Source of the DNA: Methylocystis sp. KS32
GTDB lineage: Bacteria > Pseudomonadota > Alphaproteobacteria > Rhizobiales > Beijerinckiaceae
Length of the DNA stretch: 64,000 bases
NCBI GenBank assembly: GCA_002862095.1
Contig: PHSQ01000002.1
Coordinates: 682,001-746,000, forward strand
Reading direction: 5' to 3'
This document shows, one piece after another, positions 11,349 to 20,295 of the stretch. The position numbers were made by a program, and so were the translations under genes. The stretch's first letter is position 1. Every line of letters starts with the position of its first letter. Below the pieces are notes generated by a model. That model ran no database searches. It was not told the origin of the DNA and worked only from the letters and a program-made list of their open reading frames with translations.

Positions 11349-11409
11349 CCGGCTGCGGCCTTCCAATTCTTCCATTAGCCAAAGGTTTAGATACGTCAGT
11401 TCCTATATT

Positions 11410-13953
11410 TTATCGAGCCGGCGTGTCAATTTTGACGGTCTCGCCGAGGGCGAAGCCATAGCGGGCGAAAAGCGCCTCGGGCGGATCGACGTCCGCCGTC
11501 ACGCATCCCGCGTCCCAGGCTTTCCGGTAGACTTCCATGACCTTGAAGATTTCCCGGGTGCGGAAAACTTCAATGTGCTTGCAGCGTTCGATGAGACGCG
11601 CGACCGAGAAGCCCGCGCGGATGGCCTCCTCCGCCTCGAAATAGGTCTCCCGCGCCCATTCCCCCGCGTTCCAGCAATGTTTGAAGCGGTGACGGTCGAT
11701 CCGCGCCGGATCGATCCCCGCAAGCTCGGAAAGATCATGGAGGTCGGGCATTCGCTCTAGATGCCAGAGCAAGGCCCAGCGCATCCAGGAAACGTTCATG
11801 TTCACGACAATAGCGGGAAAGCCGACCCAGTAGGCGGGGCGATCCTGCAACGCCGACAGCGCGTAGACCGACGAAGGCACGCAGGTTGGCAGCGACGAGA
11901 ATGGCGCGCCGCGCGTATCCAGTTGATAGGCGCGCAGCGCGTGGTCGCGGCGGAACACGCAAGCATAAATCGCGGTGAAGAGGTTTTCGTTGAAGGCGGC
12001 GACGTCGGCGAGCCGCTCGACCCGGCGATTGTCGCCGCCAAATCCGATCGGCGTCGCTCTATCGATGATCGGGGTCGCGTCGGAAAGGGTCTCGGGCTCG
12101 TTGAAACGGGTATAACCATAATTGAGATAGGCCATTTCGACGTCGGGATTCTCCTCGAGACCCTTGACGATCGTCTCGAGGCCCTCCGCGACGACGAGAT
12201 CGTCGTCGCCGACGATCCAAACATACGCGCCCTTGCAGTGGCGCGCCGTCGCCCCGAGATTGCCGAGCATTCCGACATTCGCCGGATTGCGAAAATAGCG
12301 GAAAGAGTGGGTCTTCAGAAGTTCTTCCGCGACCTTCGGCGTATCGTCGGTCGAGGCATTGTCGCAAACGACGATCTCGACCGCGCCGCCCCAGGGCGCG
12401 GCGGCGTCGAGCAGCCGTTTCAAACTATGTTTCAGCCAGGGCGCGCGGTTATAGGTGGTTATGGCGCAGGTCAATAGCGGCGTTTCCGCGCCGGCCGTCA
12501 CGGCTTCGAGCGGCCAGCCGGGCGCCGCGGCGACCTTCGCCAGCGCCTCCACCATCGCGCCCGCGTATCGGCTCCAATCCCCCCGATCTCGAGGCATGAC
12601 GCAGGGAATGATCCTGGCGTCGGGCAGTCCGGCGAGCGCAAGCGCGCGGATCAATTCGGCGGCGGCGCGCCAGCTAGCGGGCAGAATCACATCGGCGAGG
12701 CGAAACGCGCGCGAGGCGGAGGATTCGGATCGCGCCGCCCCGCCGCCTTCATAGACCACCGCGACCTTGATTCCACCAGCCTTCGCGCGCTCAAGACAGT
12801 CGATCTGCGCCTTGGAAGGATCGTCGCCAATCAGGAGCCATTGCTTGTCGAAACGCCGGGGCGTCTCCGCGCCGGCGTCGATAACGAGGGGCTCGACCCC
12901 AAGCCCCGGTCTTTCGATCGCGACGAGCAATTCCGCCGCGACCCCGCCGCCGCCGCCAGACGCGAGGACGTAAATTTGCTCGGGCCGCGCCAGCCGGCCG
13001 GAAAGATTGGTTCTCGCCCGGCGGGCGCGTATTTCCGCGAGAGCGGCGCGCGCATCGGCGGCGACGCGCCAGCGCTCGCGTAGAAGGGCGATCTTATCGT
13101 CGCGCGAAAAGGCTTCCGCGAGCATCGCCTCGCGCTGCTCCGCGCGGTCGAACAGAACGAGGTCCGCGCCCGGTAACGTCAGCCGCCCGAACTCGGGATC
13201 GAGTTTCCCCGCGCCCACCGCGATGGCGAGCTTCAATCCGAGGCCCCCGGCTTCGTCGACGATCTCCATCGCTTCCGCGCCGTCGCGGCAGGAAGAGAGC
13301 GTCAACACCGACCATTCGCCGCGCAAATCGCCGCCAAAAATCAGCGCGTCGTCATCAGCCGCGGGATGAAGCGCGCGATCCTCGACGTTCCATCTCAGGC
13401 GCCGCACGAGGACGCCTTCGGCGGCGCAGGCCCGCGCGAATTCGTCGGACGACGAGGCCGAGCCCGAAAGCGCGAGAAGCCGCGAGACCGGCGGCGCGGA
13501 TTTCAGAACCTCGGCAAGACCGGAGACCTCGCGAATGGCGGGCGTCCGGCTCATGTCGAGATCATGCGCGCGCCAGCTTTCCCCCAGCCGCTCCGCCGCG
13601 CTGGCGTCGCCCACCAGCGCAAGATCGAGCGCGTAAGTCTCGGGCCCCGGCGCCGCGCCTCCCGATCGGAACAGCCCCGCCGTGCGCAGCCCATAATAGC
13701 GCGCGTAATCGAGCATCACGGCGAGCGGAGGCGCCGGCGCGCCGGCGAAGGAATCGTCGAGGAAAACGAGCCAGGCGTCTTCTAGCGGCACCTGCGTCCG
13801 GTCGATCATATGCAAGGGCGTTTCGTCATTCGGCGGCGTGAACGCCTCGTGGCGGCTGGACCAGGCGACCTCCACGGCGGCGAGCCCTTGAAAAAGCGGC
13901 GCGATGGGCCGACCGAGCGAAGACGGTCGCCAAAAATATACGCGCTCTGACAC
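11410..13953 (-). CDS. Large GT2-family glycosyltransferase with an uncharacterised N-terminal half
   Basis: With a GTG start at 13953, preceded by GGAG at eight bases, the protein is about 847 residues. The C-terminal half (from about 490) is a GT-A glycosyltransferase: CAITTYNRAPWL, then VVCDNASTDDTP, then WIVGDDDLVVAEGL carrying the DxD-type metal site. The first 490 residues are Ala/Arg-rich with alternating strands and helices and match nothing I recognise; they may hold a second, degenerate nucleotide-binding fold. The frame remains open to an ATG at 14118, but that start would overlap the divergent gene's ATG. It heads the operon of C-methyltransferase and FkbM genes. Confidence 0.83.
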   Translation of the reverse strand: MSERVYFWRPSSLGRPIAPLFQGLAAVEVAWSSRHEAFTPPNDETPLHMIDRTQVPLEDAWLVFLDDSFAGAPAPPLAVMLDYARYYGLRTAGLFRSGGAAPGPETYALDLALVGDASAAERLGESWRAHDLDMSRTPAIREVSGLAEVLKSAPPVSRLLALSGSASSSDEFARACAAEGVLVRRLRWNVEDRALHPAADDDALIFGGDLRGEWSVLTLSSCRDGAEAMEIVDEAGGLGLKLAIAVGAGKLDPEFGRLTLPGADLVLFDRAEQREAMLAEAFSRDDKIALLRERWRVAADARAALAEIRARRARTNLSGRLARPEQIYVLASGGGGGVAAELLVAIERPGLGVEPLVIDAGAETPRRFDKQWLLIGDDPSKAQIDCLERAKAGGIKVAVVYEGGGAARSESSASRAFRLADVILPASWRAAAELIRALALAGLPDARIIPCVMPRDRGDWSRYAGAMVEALAKVAAAPGWPLEAVTAGAETPLLTCAITTYNRAPWLKHSLKRLLDAAAPWGGAVEIVVCDNASTDDTPKVAEELLKTHSFRYFRNPANVGMLGNLGATARHCKGAYVWIVGDDDLVVAEGLETIVKGLEENPDVEMAYLNYGYTRFNEPETLSDATPIIDRATPIGFGGDNRRVERLADVAAFNENLFTAIYACVFRRDHALRAYQLDTRGAPFSSLPTCVPSSVYALSALQDRPAYWVGFPAIVVNMNVSWMRWALLWHLERMPDLHDLSELAGIDPARIDRHRFKHCWNAGEWARETYFEAEEAIRAGFSVARLIERCKHIEVFRTREIFKVMEVYRKAWDAGCVTADVDPPEALFARYGFALGETVKIDTPAR

Positions 13954-14116
13954 CGGCGGGTCTCCGTCGCTCTGGCGATTATGAGTTTCGCTTCGATCCC
14001 CGAATTTTGGGCCAAGCGGCGAGTTCACGCTCTGATTTATATCGGCGCGGCAGGCTTGTCGAATGCGCGGGGATTGCGCTAAATCTGGCGGCGAAGCCTC
14101 GGTCTCAAGGACATTC

Positions 14117-14371
14117 ATGAACGCCGCCCAATCCGACCAAAGCCCGGGTTCCGCCGATGAACTCGATCGCCTTAACGAAAAGCTGCGCGTTCTGACAGCC
14201 GAAAACGCGAGGCTCCGCGCGGCGGCGGCCGCCGCGCTGCGTCGCGAGGAAACGGCGGAAGGCGATGTCGCCTTGCTCGAGGAAAAACTGCTCTATCTGC
14301 GCAGACGTTCTCTCCATTGGTATTTGAGCGTAATCGGTCGATTGCTGCGCATCGGCGCCAAGCGCTCGTAG
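14117..14371 (+). CDS. Small coiled-coil protein with amphipathic C-terminus
   Basis: The 84-residue product has a heptad-like helix from about residue 16 to 60 (LNEKLRVLTAENARLRAA and on) followed by a basic, aromatic C-terminal segment RSLHWYLSVIGRLLRIG that could lie on a membrane. An AAGGA six bases before the ATG supports the start. It ends 29 bases before the preferred start of the GT4 gene, so the two are probably one transcript. A role as an assembly or tethering subunit is only a guess. Confidence 0.6.
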   Translation: MNAAQSDQSPGSADELDRLNEKLRVLTAENARLRAAAAAALRREETAEGDVALLEEKLLYLRRRSLHWYLSVIGRLLRIGAKRS

Positions 14372-14400
14372 CGCCCCCGACCGCGACGACGATTGCGGCA

Positions 14401-15792
14401 ATGGCCGACGAAAACACGAGGCTAAGAAACTATATTTCGACTGTCCTCGGACAGGAGAATAAGGAGCTTTTCGCAAAAGCGCCCGTGGGTCGGTTTGGCG
14501 GCGTCAATGCCGCCGGGAGCTTCCTCGCGCAGAGGTTCATGGAGTTCTACTGGACGCTGACGAGACTCGTCGGCCTCGGCCATTTCCATGACGGTGTCTG
14601 GACTTTCGCCATGTGGAGCCGCGCGCTGCGAAAGTTTCTGGCCGCGCACCCCATGGGCGCGGATGCGCCGGCGCCCGGACGGCGTGTTTTCATCGACGTG
14701 TCCCAACTCCTGCGCGCCGAAAGAATAACCGGCATTCAGCGCGTTTGCTTCGAAATCTGCCGTTCGGCGAGGCGACGAGGCGGCGTTCCCGTCTTCGTGC
14801 ACGACAGCCGCGCCTGGGCCATTCTCGAAAAGGGCGCGCCGCGGCCGGTCGAAATCTCGCCGGGCGACAAATTGATCCTCGCCGGCGCCTGGTGGGCCGC
14901 GCCGGCGCAAACGGCGGCCGTCATCGAGGAATTTTCGCGCAAGGGCGGCTCGACCGTCACCGTCCTGTTCGATCTCTTTCCGCTGCTCTATTATGAAATC
15001 TGCGCCAATGTGGACGAATTCGTCGCCTGGTTCGGCAAGATCGTTCTCGCCTCCGACGCCGTGGTGTGCATCTCTCGCAGCGTCGCCGACGAATTGATCG
15101 AGATGATGTCGCGGGAGCGCCGTCCCTTCAATCCTGAGCTGCGGCTTGGTTGGCGGGGATTGGGCGCCGATTTTTCCATTCGGGCGAACGAGCGGCCATC
15201 GCGACAGGCGCTTGCGATCCGCGAAGGAGGGACGCCGTTTTTCCTGAGCGTGAGCACGCTGGAGCCGCGCAAGGGCTACCCCATCGCGCTCGACGCTTTC
15301 GAAAAACTTTGGCGCGAGGGCGTCGACGTCCGTTATGTCGTCGTCGGGCGCGCGGGCTGGCTGACGACGGCGCTCAAGCGCCGCATTCTCTCGCATTCAG
15401 AATATGGCCGGCGGCTGTTTTGGCTCGACAACGCCGGCGACGCCGATTTGCAGGCGCTCTATCGCGCCGCCCATGGGCTGGTCTTCGCCAGCATCGCCGA
15501 AGGTTTTGGGCTCGCGCTCGCGGAAGCGGCGCATTACGGTCTGCCCGCCATCGTCAGCGACATTCCGGTGTTTCACGAGATCGCCGGCGACGCCGCGCGC
15601 TATTTCGATCTCGGCGACAGCGACATGCTGGCGATGCGTTTGCGCGAGGCGCTCGCCGCGCCCAAAACAGCGCCGAAAATTTCAATCGCGAGCTGGCGCG
15701 AGGCGACGGAATCGCTGCTGGCGATGGTCGAAAACGACGCCTATCAATATGGCGGGCTTGGCGAACGCCTCGCCGAGAAGGCGCAGGGATAG
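14401..15792 (+). CDS. GT4-family glycosyltransferase
   Basis: With the ATG at 14401 the protein is 463 residues. The C-terminal GT-B domain shows the retaining GT4 signatures: STLEPRKGY in the hinge, VVVGRAGW (nucleotide-binding strand) and the E-x7-E region EGFGLALAEAAHYGLP, followed by SDIPVFHEIAGDAA. The N-terminal 80 residues are helical and resemble the adjacent coiled-coil protein in style. A TTG at 14317 in the same frame would extend it into the preceding gene but has no better support. It faces away from the GT2/methyltransferase operon and likely acts on the same glycan. Confidence 0.87.
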   Translation: MADENTRLRNYISTVLGQENKELFAKAPVGRFGGVNAAGSFLAQRFMEFYWTLTRLVGLGHFHDGVWTFAMWSRALRKFLAAHPMGADAPAPGRRVFIDVSQLLRAERITGIQRVCFEICRSARRRGGVPVFVHDSRAWAILEKGAPRPVEISPGDKLILAGAWWAAPAQTAAVIEEFSRKGGSTVTVLFDLFPLLYYEICANVDEFVAWFGKIVLASDAVVCISRSVADELIEMMSRERRPFNPELRLGWRGLGADFSIRANERPSRQALAIREGGTPFFLSVSTLEPRKGYPIALDAFEKLWREGVDVRYVVVGRAGWLTTALKRRILSHSEYGRRLFWLDNAGDADLQALYRAAHGLVFASIAEGFGLALAEAAHYGLPAIVSDIPVFHEIAGDAARYFDLGDSDMLAMRLREALAAPKTAPKISIASWREATESLLAMVENDAYQYGGLGERLAEKAQG

Positions 15793-16443
15793 TCACTCGA
15801 TCGGCGCGTCATAGCCTGGCGGATTTTTCTCCGCCTTGAATGTGAAGTGCCACCACTCGCGCGGATAATTTTCGAAACCGTGGCGGCGCATCAGCGCGAC
15901 GAGCCGACGACGATGCGCGCGCGCCAGGCAAGACGCGGGGGCGCCGGTCCATGAGCGCTTGTCGAAGAAATCAAACGGCGCGCCGAAGTCCCAGCTCCTG
16001 ACGCCGATATCAACGGCGAGGCCGGTCGAATGGGTGGATTGCTCCGCGATATAGCCCTCGACGAACAAAGCGCGCTTTTCGACCTTGGGATAATAGGCGA
16101 GCTTCGTCGTTTCGTCGGGGTTCTTCGACCATTCGACGAAGGCCGCGACCGCGCGTCTTGGCCGATAGCAGTCATAGACCACGAGATCGAAGCCCTTGCG
16201 ATGCGCCTCCGCCTGCGCCCGCGCCAAAGCGCGCGCGGCCTCCGCCCGCAGCCAGCATCGCGCGGCGCCATAGCCGGGCACGGGATGGCCGGTGAAATTA
16301 TCGGCGCCGGCGTAGCGCATGTCCTGAACGACGCCCGGCGCGACATCCGCAAGCCGCGCGAAGCCCGGCGGCGGGCCGCCCGCCAGCGCGGGAGAGCCGA
16401 TGAGGAGAAGCGCGGCGCAGCGGGAGACGAGGGAGACTGACAT
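15793..16443 (-). CDS. D-Ala-D-Ala dipeptidase, VanX/DdpX-like (peptidase M15D)
   Basis: The 216-residue protein has a signal peptide (cleavage near ALA-GG, residue 22) and all M15D catalytic landmarks: the YRP arginine at 94, zinc ligands His138 and Asp145 in STHSTGLAVDIG, the general base Glu196 and the third ligand His199 in EWWHF. Such enzymes hydrolyse D-Ala-D-Ala, in peptidoglycan turnover or, with vanA/vanH, in vancomycin resistance. No van genes are adjacent, so a recycling or nutritional role is more likely. It converges on the GT4 gene with no gap. Confidence 0.9.
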   Translation of the reverse strand: MSVSLVSRCAALLLIGSPALAGGPPPGFARLADVAPGVVQDMRYAGADNFTGHPVPGYGAARCWLRAEAARALARAQAEAHRKGFDLVVYDCYRPRRAVAAFVEWSKNPDETTKLAYYPKVEKRALFVEGYIAEQSTHSTGLAVDIGVRSWDFGAPFDFFDKRSWTGAPASCLARAHRRRLVALMRRHGFENYPREWWHFTFKAEKNPPGYDAPIE

Positions 16444-16617
16444 GGGTTTTTCCGTTGCGGCGCGATCCTAAACCCGCCTCCCTCTCGCCGCGAGGGAGAA
16501 TCGCGGAGCGAACCCAGCCCCGGCCGCAGCGGCTTTCGCCGCAGCTTTGACAACCAATAATTAACCAGGTTTTGAAATTAATTTATTCGATAAAACATAA
16601 ATACAGGAACGGATTAT

Positions 16618-17556
16618 ATGTCAAAACTCATTCATTATACGATGATTAGCGGAATCATCGCTGTTTGCGCCTCCCCGGCGAACGCCGCCACTCTCTACAA
16701 CACCCCTTCCTACAGCCCCCCTTCGACCGCGCCATTCGGCGAAGCGCTGCGACCGACAATTACCCCCGTCTCGGACCTCGCGCCGCCGACATGGAGCGGC
16801 TTTTACATTGGCGCAAATGCTGGCGGAGCCTGGGCCTCGTCGGATGTCGCCAATATCGCCGCGATTCCGACCCGATTTCCTACCGATCCGTCAATCCTCC
16901 AAATTGGAAGCGGCGCCCTGTCGTCGACTGTAGGCGGGTTCATCGGCGGCGTTCAGGGCGGCTATAATTTTCAGTTTCCAAACGGTTTGGTGGCCGGCGT
17001 CGAAGTTGATTTTCAGGGCGTGACAGGCAAAAGCGCCGGCAATCAGAGCCTCGCCCTGCCCGACGCCTATCTGCCTGGCGTCACTGAAATTGGTTCGCTG
17101 ACCGCCGCAAAGCAGCTCGATAATCTCGGCACGGTCCGCGGGCGTCTTGGCTATGCGGTCACGCCCGGCGTCCTGGCCTATGGCACAGCTGGACTTGCTT
17201 ATGGCCACGCCAGTTTCAGCACGACGAGTTCGGGCGTCGCATATGTCCCGGGCCTTGCGATCCTTGCGGGCGCATTCAGCGGCGCCAGCTATTCGGATAC
17301 GCGCACGGGTTGGACCGCGGGCGCGGGTTTCGAATGGATGACCTTTCCTAACTGGAGCGTCAAGGCGGAATATCTCTATTATGATCTCGGCTCGGTCACC
17401 AAGATCATGCCCTATTACAACACGCTGACCGGGTTCAACACGCCGGGAGTGGCTCAGTCGACAGCACATTTCGCCGGTAGCGTCGCCCGTTTTGGCGTGA
17501 GTTACCACTTCAACAATGCGCTCGTCGCCGCCCCTCCTCTAATGGCGAAATATTAA
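16618..17556 (+). CDS. Outer-membrane beta-barrel protein, Omp25/RopB-like
   Basis: The 312-residue protein has a signal peptide (residues 1-22, ending ANA-AT), a Pro-rich linker, and then the WSGFYIGANAGGAW entry motif of alphaproteobacterial porin-like barrels. Repeated alternating strands follow (VKAEYLYYDLG, RFGVSYHF), and the protein ends close to a barrel strand. These proteins are abundant 8-stranded outer-membrane barrels with structural or immune-related roles. The upstream 60 bases are AT-rich and include a TTGAAA element, consistent with a strong promoter. The gene is flanked by genes on the opposite strand and is probably monocistronic. Confidence 0.88.
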   Translation: MSKLIHYTMISGIIAVCASPANAATLYNTPSYSPPSTAPFGEALRPTITPVSDLAPPTWSGFYIGANAGGAWASSDVANIAAIPTRFPTDPSILQIGSGALSSTVGGFIGGVQGGYNFQFPNGLVAGVEVDFQGVTGKSAGNQSLALPDAYLPGVTEIGSLTAAKQLDNLGTVRGRLGYAVTPGVLAYGTAGLAYGHASFSTTSSGVAYVPGLAILAGAFSGASYSDTRTGWTAGAGFEWMTFPNWSVKAEYLYYDLGSVTKIMPYYNTLTGFNTPGVAQSTAHFAGSVARFGVSYHFNNALVAAPPLMAKY

Positions 17557-17804
17557 GAGGCGCGATCTCGGCTCCCTTCCACCGGCCGCCACCGGAAGTC
17601 CTCCCATTCGCAACGAACTCGCCATCTCGGACTCAGCGCCCCAGCGTGGCGTCCGAGGCGCCGCTGTTCCTCAATGGCGGGTCCGCCTGATCCTATACGC
17701 ATCCACTCCGACGCCTCGACGCCTGAAGGCAGGTGGGATCGAAGCTGACGACGGCGTTCAATCAGATTTCATCGAAGCTGGTCTGATAATCGCCGCCAGG
17801 CCGC

Positions 17805-18494
17805 TCACCCCTTGGGCTTGGCGGCGCCGCCATGCGCGGCCGACCACGCCACCGGATCGGCGATGAATTTCTCCACCTCGTTCAGCGCCTCCGCCGGAAA
17901 ATATTGGTGGGCGCGCGCGACCGCCAGCACGTCGCGCCAGGTGGCGAGATAATGCAACTCGACCCCCATCGCGCGCAAGTCCTCGAGCGCGCCCTTAAAA
18001 ATGTCGTAGAAGAAAAACACGAAGACGTGATCGCAGCTTTGCCCGGCTTCGCGCAAGGCGGCTACGAAATCCTTCTTCGAGCCGCCGTCGGTGGCGAGAT
18101 CCTCAACCAAGAGCGCCCGGCCCTGGTCGTGCAGATCGCCCTCGATACGGGCGTTGCGGCCAAAGCCCTTGGGCTTTTTGCGCACATATTGCATCGGCAG
18201 CATCATCGCGTCGGCGATCCAGGCGGCGTAGGGAATGCCCGCCGTCTCCCCGCCGGCCACGACGTCGAACGACTCATAGCCGACATTGCGCTCGATCGAG
18301 GCGACCGCGAAATCGACCAGACGCCGGCGCAGGCGCGGATAGGAAATGATCTTGCGCATGTCGATATAAACCGGCGAGGCCCAGCCCGCCGTGGTGATGA
18401 AGGGTTTTTCGACATTGACCAGCACCGCCCGCACTTCGATCAGGGCCTTGGCGGTCTCGACGGCGGCGAGTTGGCGATCTGCATTCGCGGACAT
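17805..18494 (-). CDS. pyrE: Orotate phosphoribosyltransferase
   Basis: The 229-residue enzyme converts orotate and PRPP to OMP in pyrimidine synthesis. The PRPP motif LLVEDLATDGGSK and the upstream VVAGGETAGIPYA segment are characteristic, and the long form of about 230 residues is usual in alphaproteobacteria. The ATG at 18494 (MSANADRQ) is chosen because an AAGGA lies upstream; the frame stays open to 18551. Confidence 0.93.
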   Translation of the reverse strand: MSANADRQLAAVETAKALIEVRAVLVNVEKPFITTAGWASPVYIDMRKIISYPRLRRRLVDFAVASIERNVGYESFDVVAGGETAGIPYAAWIADAMMLPMQYVRKKPKGFGRNARIEGDLHDQGRALLVEDLATDGGSKKDFVAALREAGQSCDHVFVFFFYDIFKGALEDLRAMGVELHYLATWRDVLAVARAHQYFPAEALNEVEKFIADPVAWSAAHGGAAKPKG

Positions 18495-18752
18495 GGGACG
18501 GCGTCCTTTAAGGGGAATTTCGTGGCTGCTGTCTATAAGCTTTTCGCCCAAAGGTGAAACCCTCGGCGACGATCGTTAACCTCCTTCATGAAAAAACCCC
18601 GATATCCCAGATGGATCGAGAGAGCCTCGGCCCCTCGCCGAAACATTTCGTTTACGTTTAGCAAGCAGCGTGGAGTTACGGCCGCGACAATTGTCCCCCC
18701 AACGGCGGTTTGATTTTGAATTGATCCAGCCGCGCAACAAAACGAGACTTCG

Positions 18753-19049
18753 ATGCCAAAGCTCAGGTCAATTAGCCTTGCGCTCATCGTCGGTCTGTCG
18801 CTTGCCTTCGCGCATGGCGTCCGCGCCAGGCCTATTGTCGTCGTCGACAAGGCGGCGAGCGGGACGGCCGACCTCGTGGGCGCGCCGGCGCCCGAAAACG
18901 GCGAAACCGATAGCATTCGGCGCGAAGCCGGGATGGCGACGATGGTCGCCTCCATCCTCTTCACGGCGAGACGCTGCTGCCGCGTCGCTCTGTCGAAACC
19001 CGACACGGACAAAGATCCACCCAAGGTGAAGCCCCGCGTCGCGCTTTAG
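18753..19049 (+). CDS. Small hypothetical exported protein
   Basis: A 98-residue ORF whose first 26 residues look like a Sec signal peptide (basic start, LALIVGLSLAFAHG core, AR-A cleavage). The rest is charged with a CC pair and shows no known domain. The Shine-Dalgarno is weak and other frames are also open here, so the call is tentative. Confidence 0.4.
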   Translation: MPKLRSISLALIVGLSLAFAHGVRARPIVVVDKAASGTADLVGAPAPENGETDSIRREAGMATMVASILFTARRCCRVALSKPDTDKDPPKVKPRVAL

Positions 19050-19052
19050 GCT

Positions 19053-19253
19053 TCACGCGAAAACATGGCACAGCGCGTTCACCGCGCAGAAGCCCGCGGC
19101 GAAGAGGCCGAGCAACGGCGCAAGCGACGCTACTCCCCGGGACGGCTTCTCTTCCAGGCGGACGCGGCGCAATTGGTTCAACGTCATATGTCCCCGCTTC
19201 GCGCGCGAGAGGATGTGATCGACGTTGCGATCGAGACGAAGGTCGAACTGGCC
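19053..19253 (-). CDS. Small single-helix membrane protein
   Basis: The 66-residue product starts at an ATG (19253) preceded by a strong AGGAGG seven bases upstream, the best ribosome-binding site in this neighbourhood. A basic amphipathic N-terminal half is followed by one transmembrane helix (about residues 43-62) reaching almost to the C-terminus, so it may be tail-anchored. No family is recognised. Confidence 0.55.
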   Translation of the reverse strand, partial: GQFDLRLDRNVDHILSRAKRGHMTLNQLRRVRLEEKPSRGVASLAPLLGLFAAGFCAVNALCHVFA

Positions 19254-19662
19254 CATGGCGGGCCCTCCTGCGTTTCTTATCCGGCGCATTGTTCGCCGGA
19301 AAGGCCAAAGTTAAAAGAAGGGCGATTGGAAAAGCTTTAAACAGACCGCATAATCGGGGTAAATTGGACGGGTTTCCGCACCCCGCCAAGGGCGACGGGA
19401 CACTGGCCTCCAATGCCCGCAAGTGGATCGCGGCGCGAGCCATCGGTAAAAATTCAATTTCCAGGCAGGGCCGCCTCCAACAAAGTCAATGTTGTTCCCG
19501 GTCGCAAGAACCACGACCGCCCGGCCGGAAAACCGGGAGCGAGCGAAGTTTTCGACCCAACATCGTCTCCGACGCCATTGGTGACGTCCATGAAATCATA
19601 TACTAAATACACATTCCGTTCGGCCGGCCCGCGCTGTCCAGAGCCTACCCTTCCGCATTTCT

Positions 19663-19732
19663 GGAACAAAATCCGAAAAAGTTGATAGACTTTTTCGATT
19701 GGATTTTGCTCCGGCTTTCTGAATCTGGAGCG
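19663..19732 (+). repeat. Palindromic repeat, left part of a split copy
   Basis: This contains hairpin 1 (ACAAAATCCGAAAAAGT pairing across GATAG) and hairpin 2 (CTCCGG/CTGGAG-like) of the TAGAGC-bordered repeat family seen intact at 29733-29851 and 61250-61368. It stops at GAATCTGGAGCG (19721-19732), which recurs as GAATCTGGCGCG at 19966-19977 just before the missing right part resumes. Confidence 0.75.
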
Positions 19733-19977
19733 GTAAAGGGCGCCGTCTTTGCAAGCCGAAGGCGTGGCGGGAGGCAATCCGTAAGTCCCGCCAGCCCCCT
19801 CTCCGTCATTGCGAGCGCAGCGACGCAATCCAGTGCCGCGCCAGCCCCCCCTGGACTGCCACGCCTTCGGCTCGCAATGACGGCGTTGCTCAGCCTGCCG
19901 GATTGCTTCGGCACTTCGTTCCTCGCAATGACGAACCCGCCGCCAGACTCCTTTATGACGCAGCAGAATCTGGCGCG
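19733..19977. repeat. CATTGCGAG-type repeat block inserted in another repeat
   Basis: Several units containing CCGTCATTGCGAGC or its complement GCTCGCAATGACGG, each followed by GCAATCC or preceded by GGATTGC, occur head to head. The block separates hairpin 2 from hairpin 3 of the palindromic repeat and is bounded by a 12-base direct repeat (11 of 12 identical), which looks like a target duplication. Confidence 0.6.
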
Positions 19978-20021
19978 ATTTCTTATCGACCGGACGATGC
20001 CGTCTGGTCGGAAAGCGCTCC
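19978..20021 (+). repeat. Palindromic repeat, right part of a split copy
   Basis: This contains the ATTTCTTATCGACC start and the hairpin GACCGGACG/CGTCTGGTC followed by GGAAAGCGCTC, which is the third hairpin and right border of the TAGAGC-bordered repeat family. Confidence 0.7.
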
Positions 20022-20295
20022 AGAGAGCAAGGGCGGCGTCCCGCCTACTGGGCGGGCGAGCCGGCGGAGACCGTCGCCAATAGGCCCGTTCCCGGCCCCA
20101 TTGCCGAAGCCTATATCGCCGACGGCTTTATCGACGCCTTGGTTATTCGGCTGAAGCAGGTATAACGACGGGGCGGATTGTCGCTCCGACGCGTCGCGCG
20201 GCGTCATGACTAAAACTTTCTAAAAAAACTCGCACTATGTCGCCGTTGTTTCATGCTATCGTCGCGCCGATTCACCTCTTCGGAATGATCCACGA

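Larger units (their letters stand above)
19254..20295. other. Gene-poor stretch with nested dispersed repeats
   Basis: No convincing gene is present in this 1 kb. It contains a split copy of the TAGAGC-bordered palindromic repeat (19663-19732 and 19978-20021) interrupted by a block of CATTGCGAG-type repeats. Between 20030 and 20165 a plus-strand frame reads like the C-terminal 45 residues of a protein (ending FIDALVIRLKQV before a TAA at 20163-20165) without a start, possibly a gene relic. The remainder shows nothing recognisable. Confidence 0.6.

Noticed and set aside
15793-16443. Vancomycin resistance through VanX
   Set aside because: Only the D,D-dipeptidase is present; no vanA-, vanH- or vanRS-like genes are nearby, and Gram-negative DdpX-type enzymes serve other roles.
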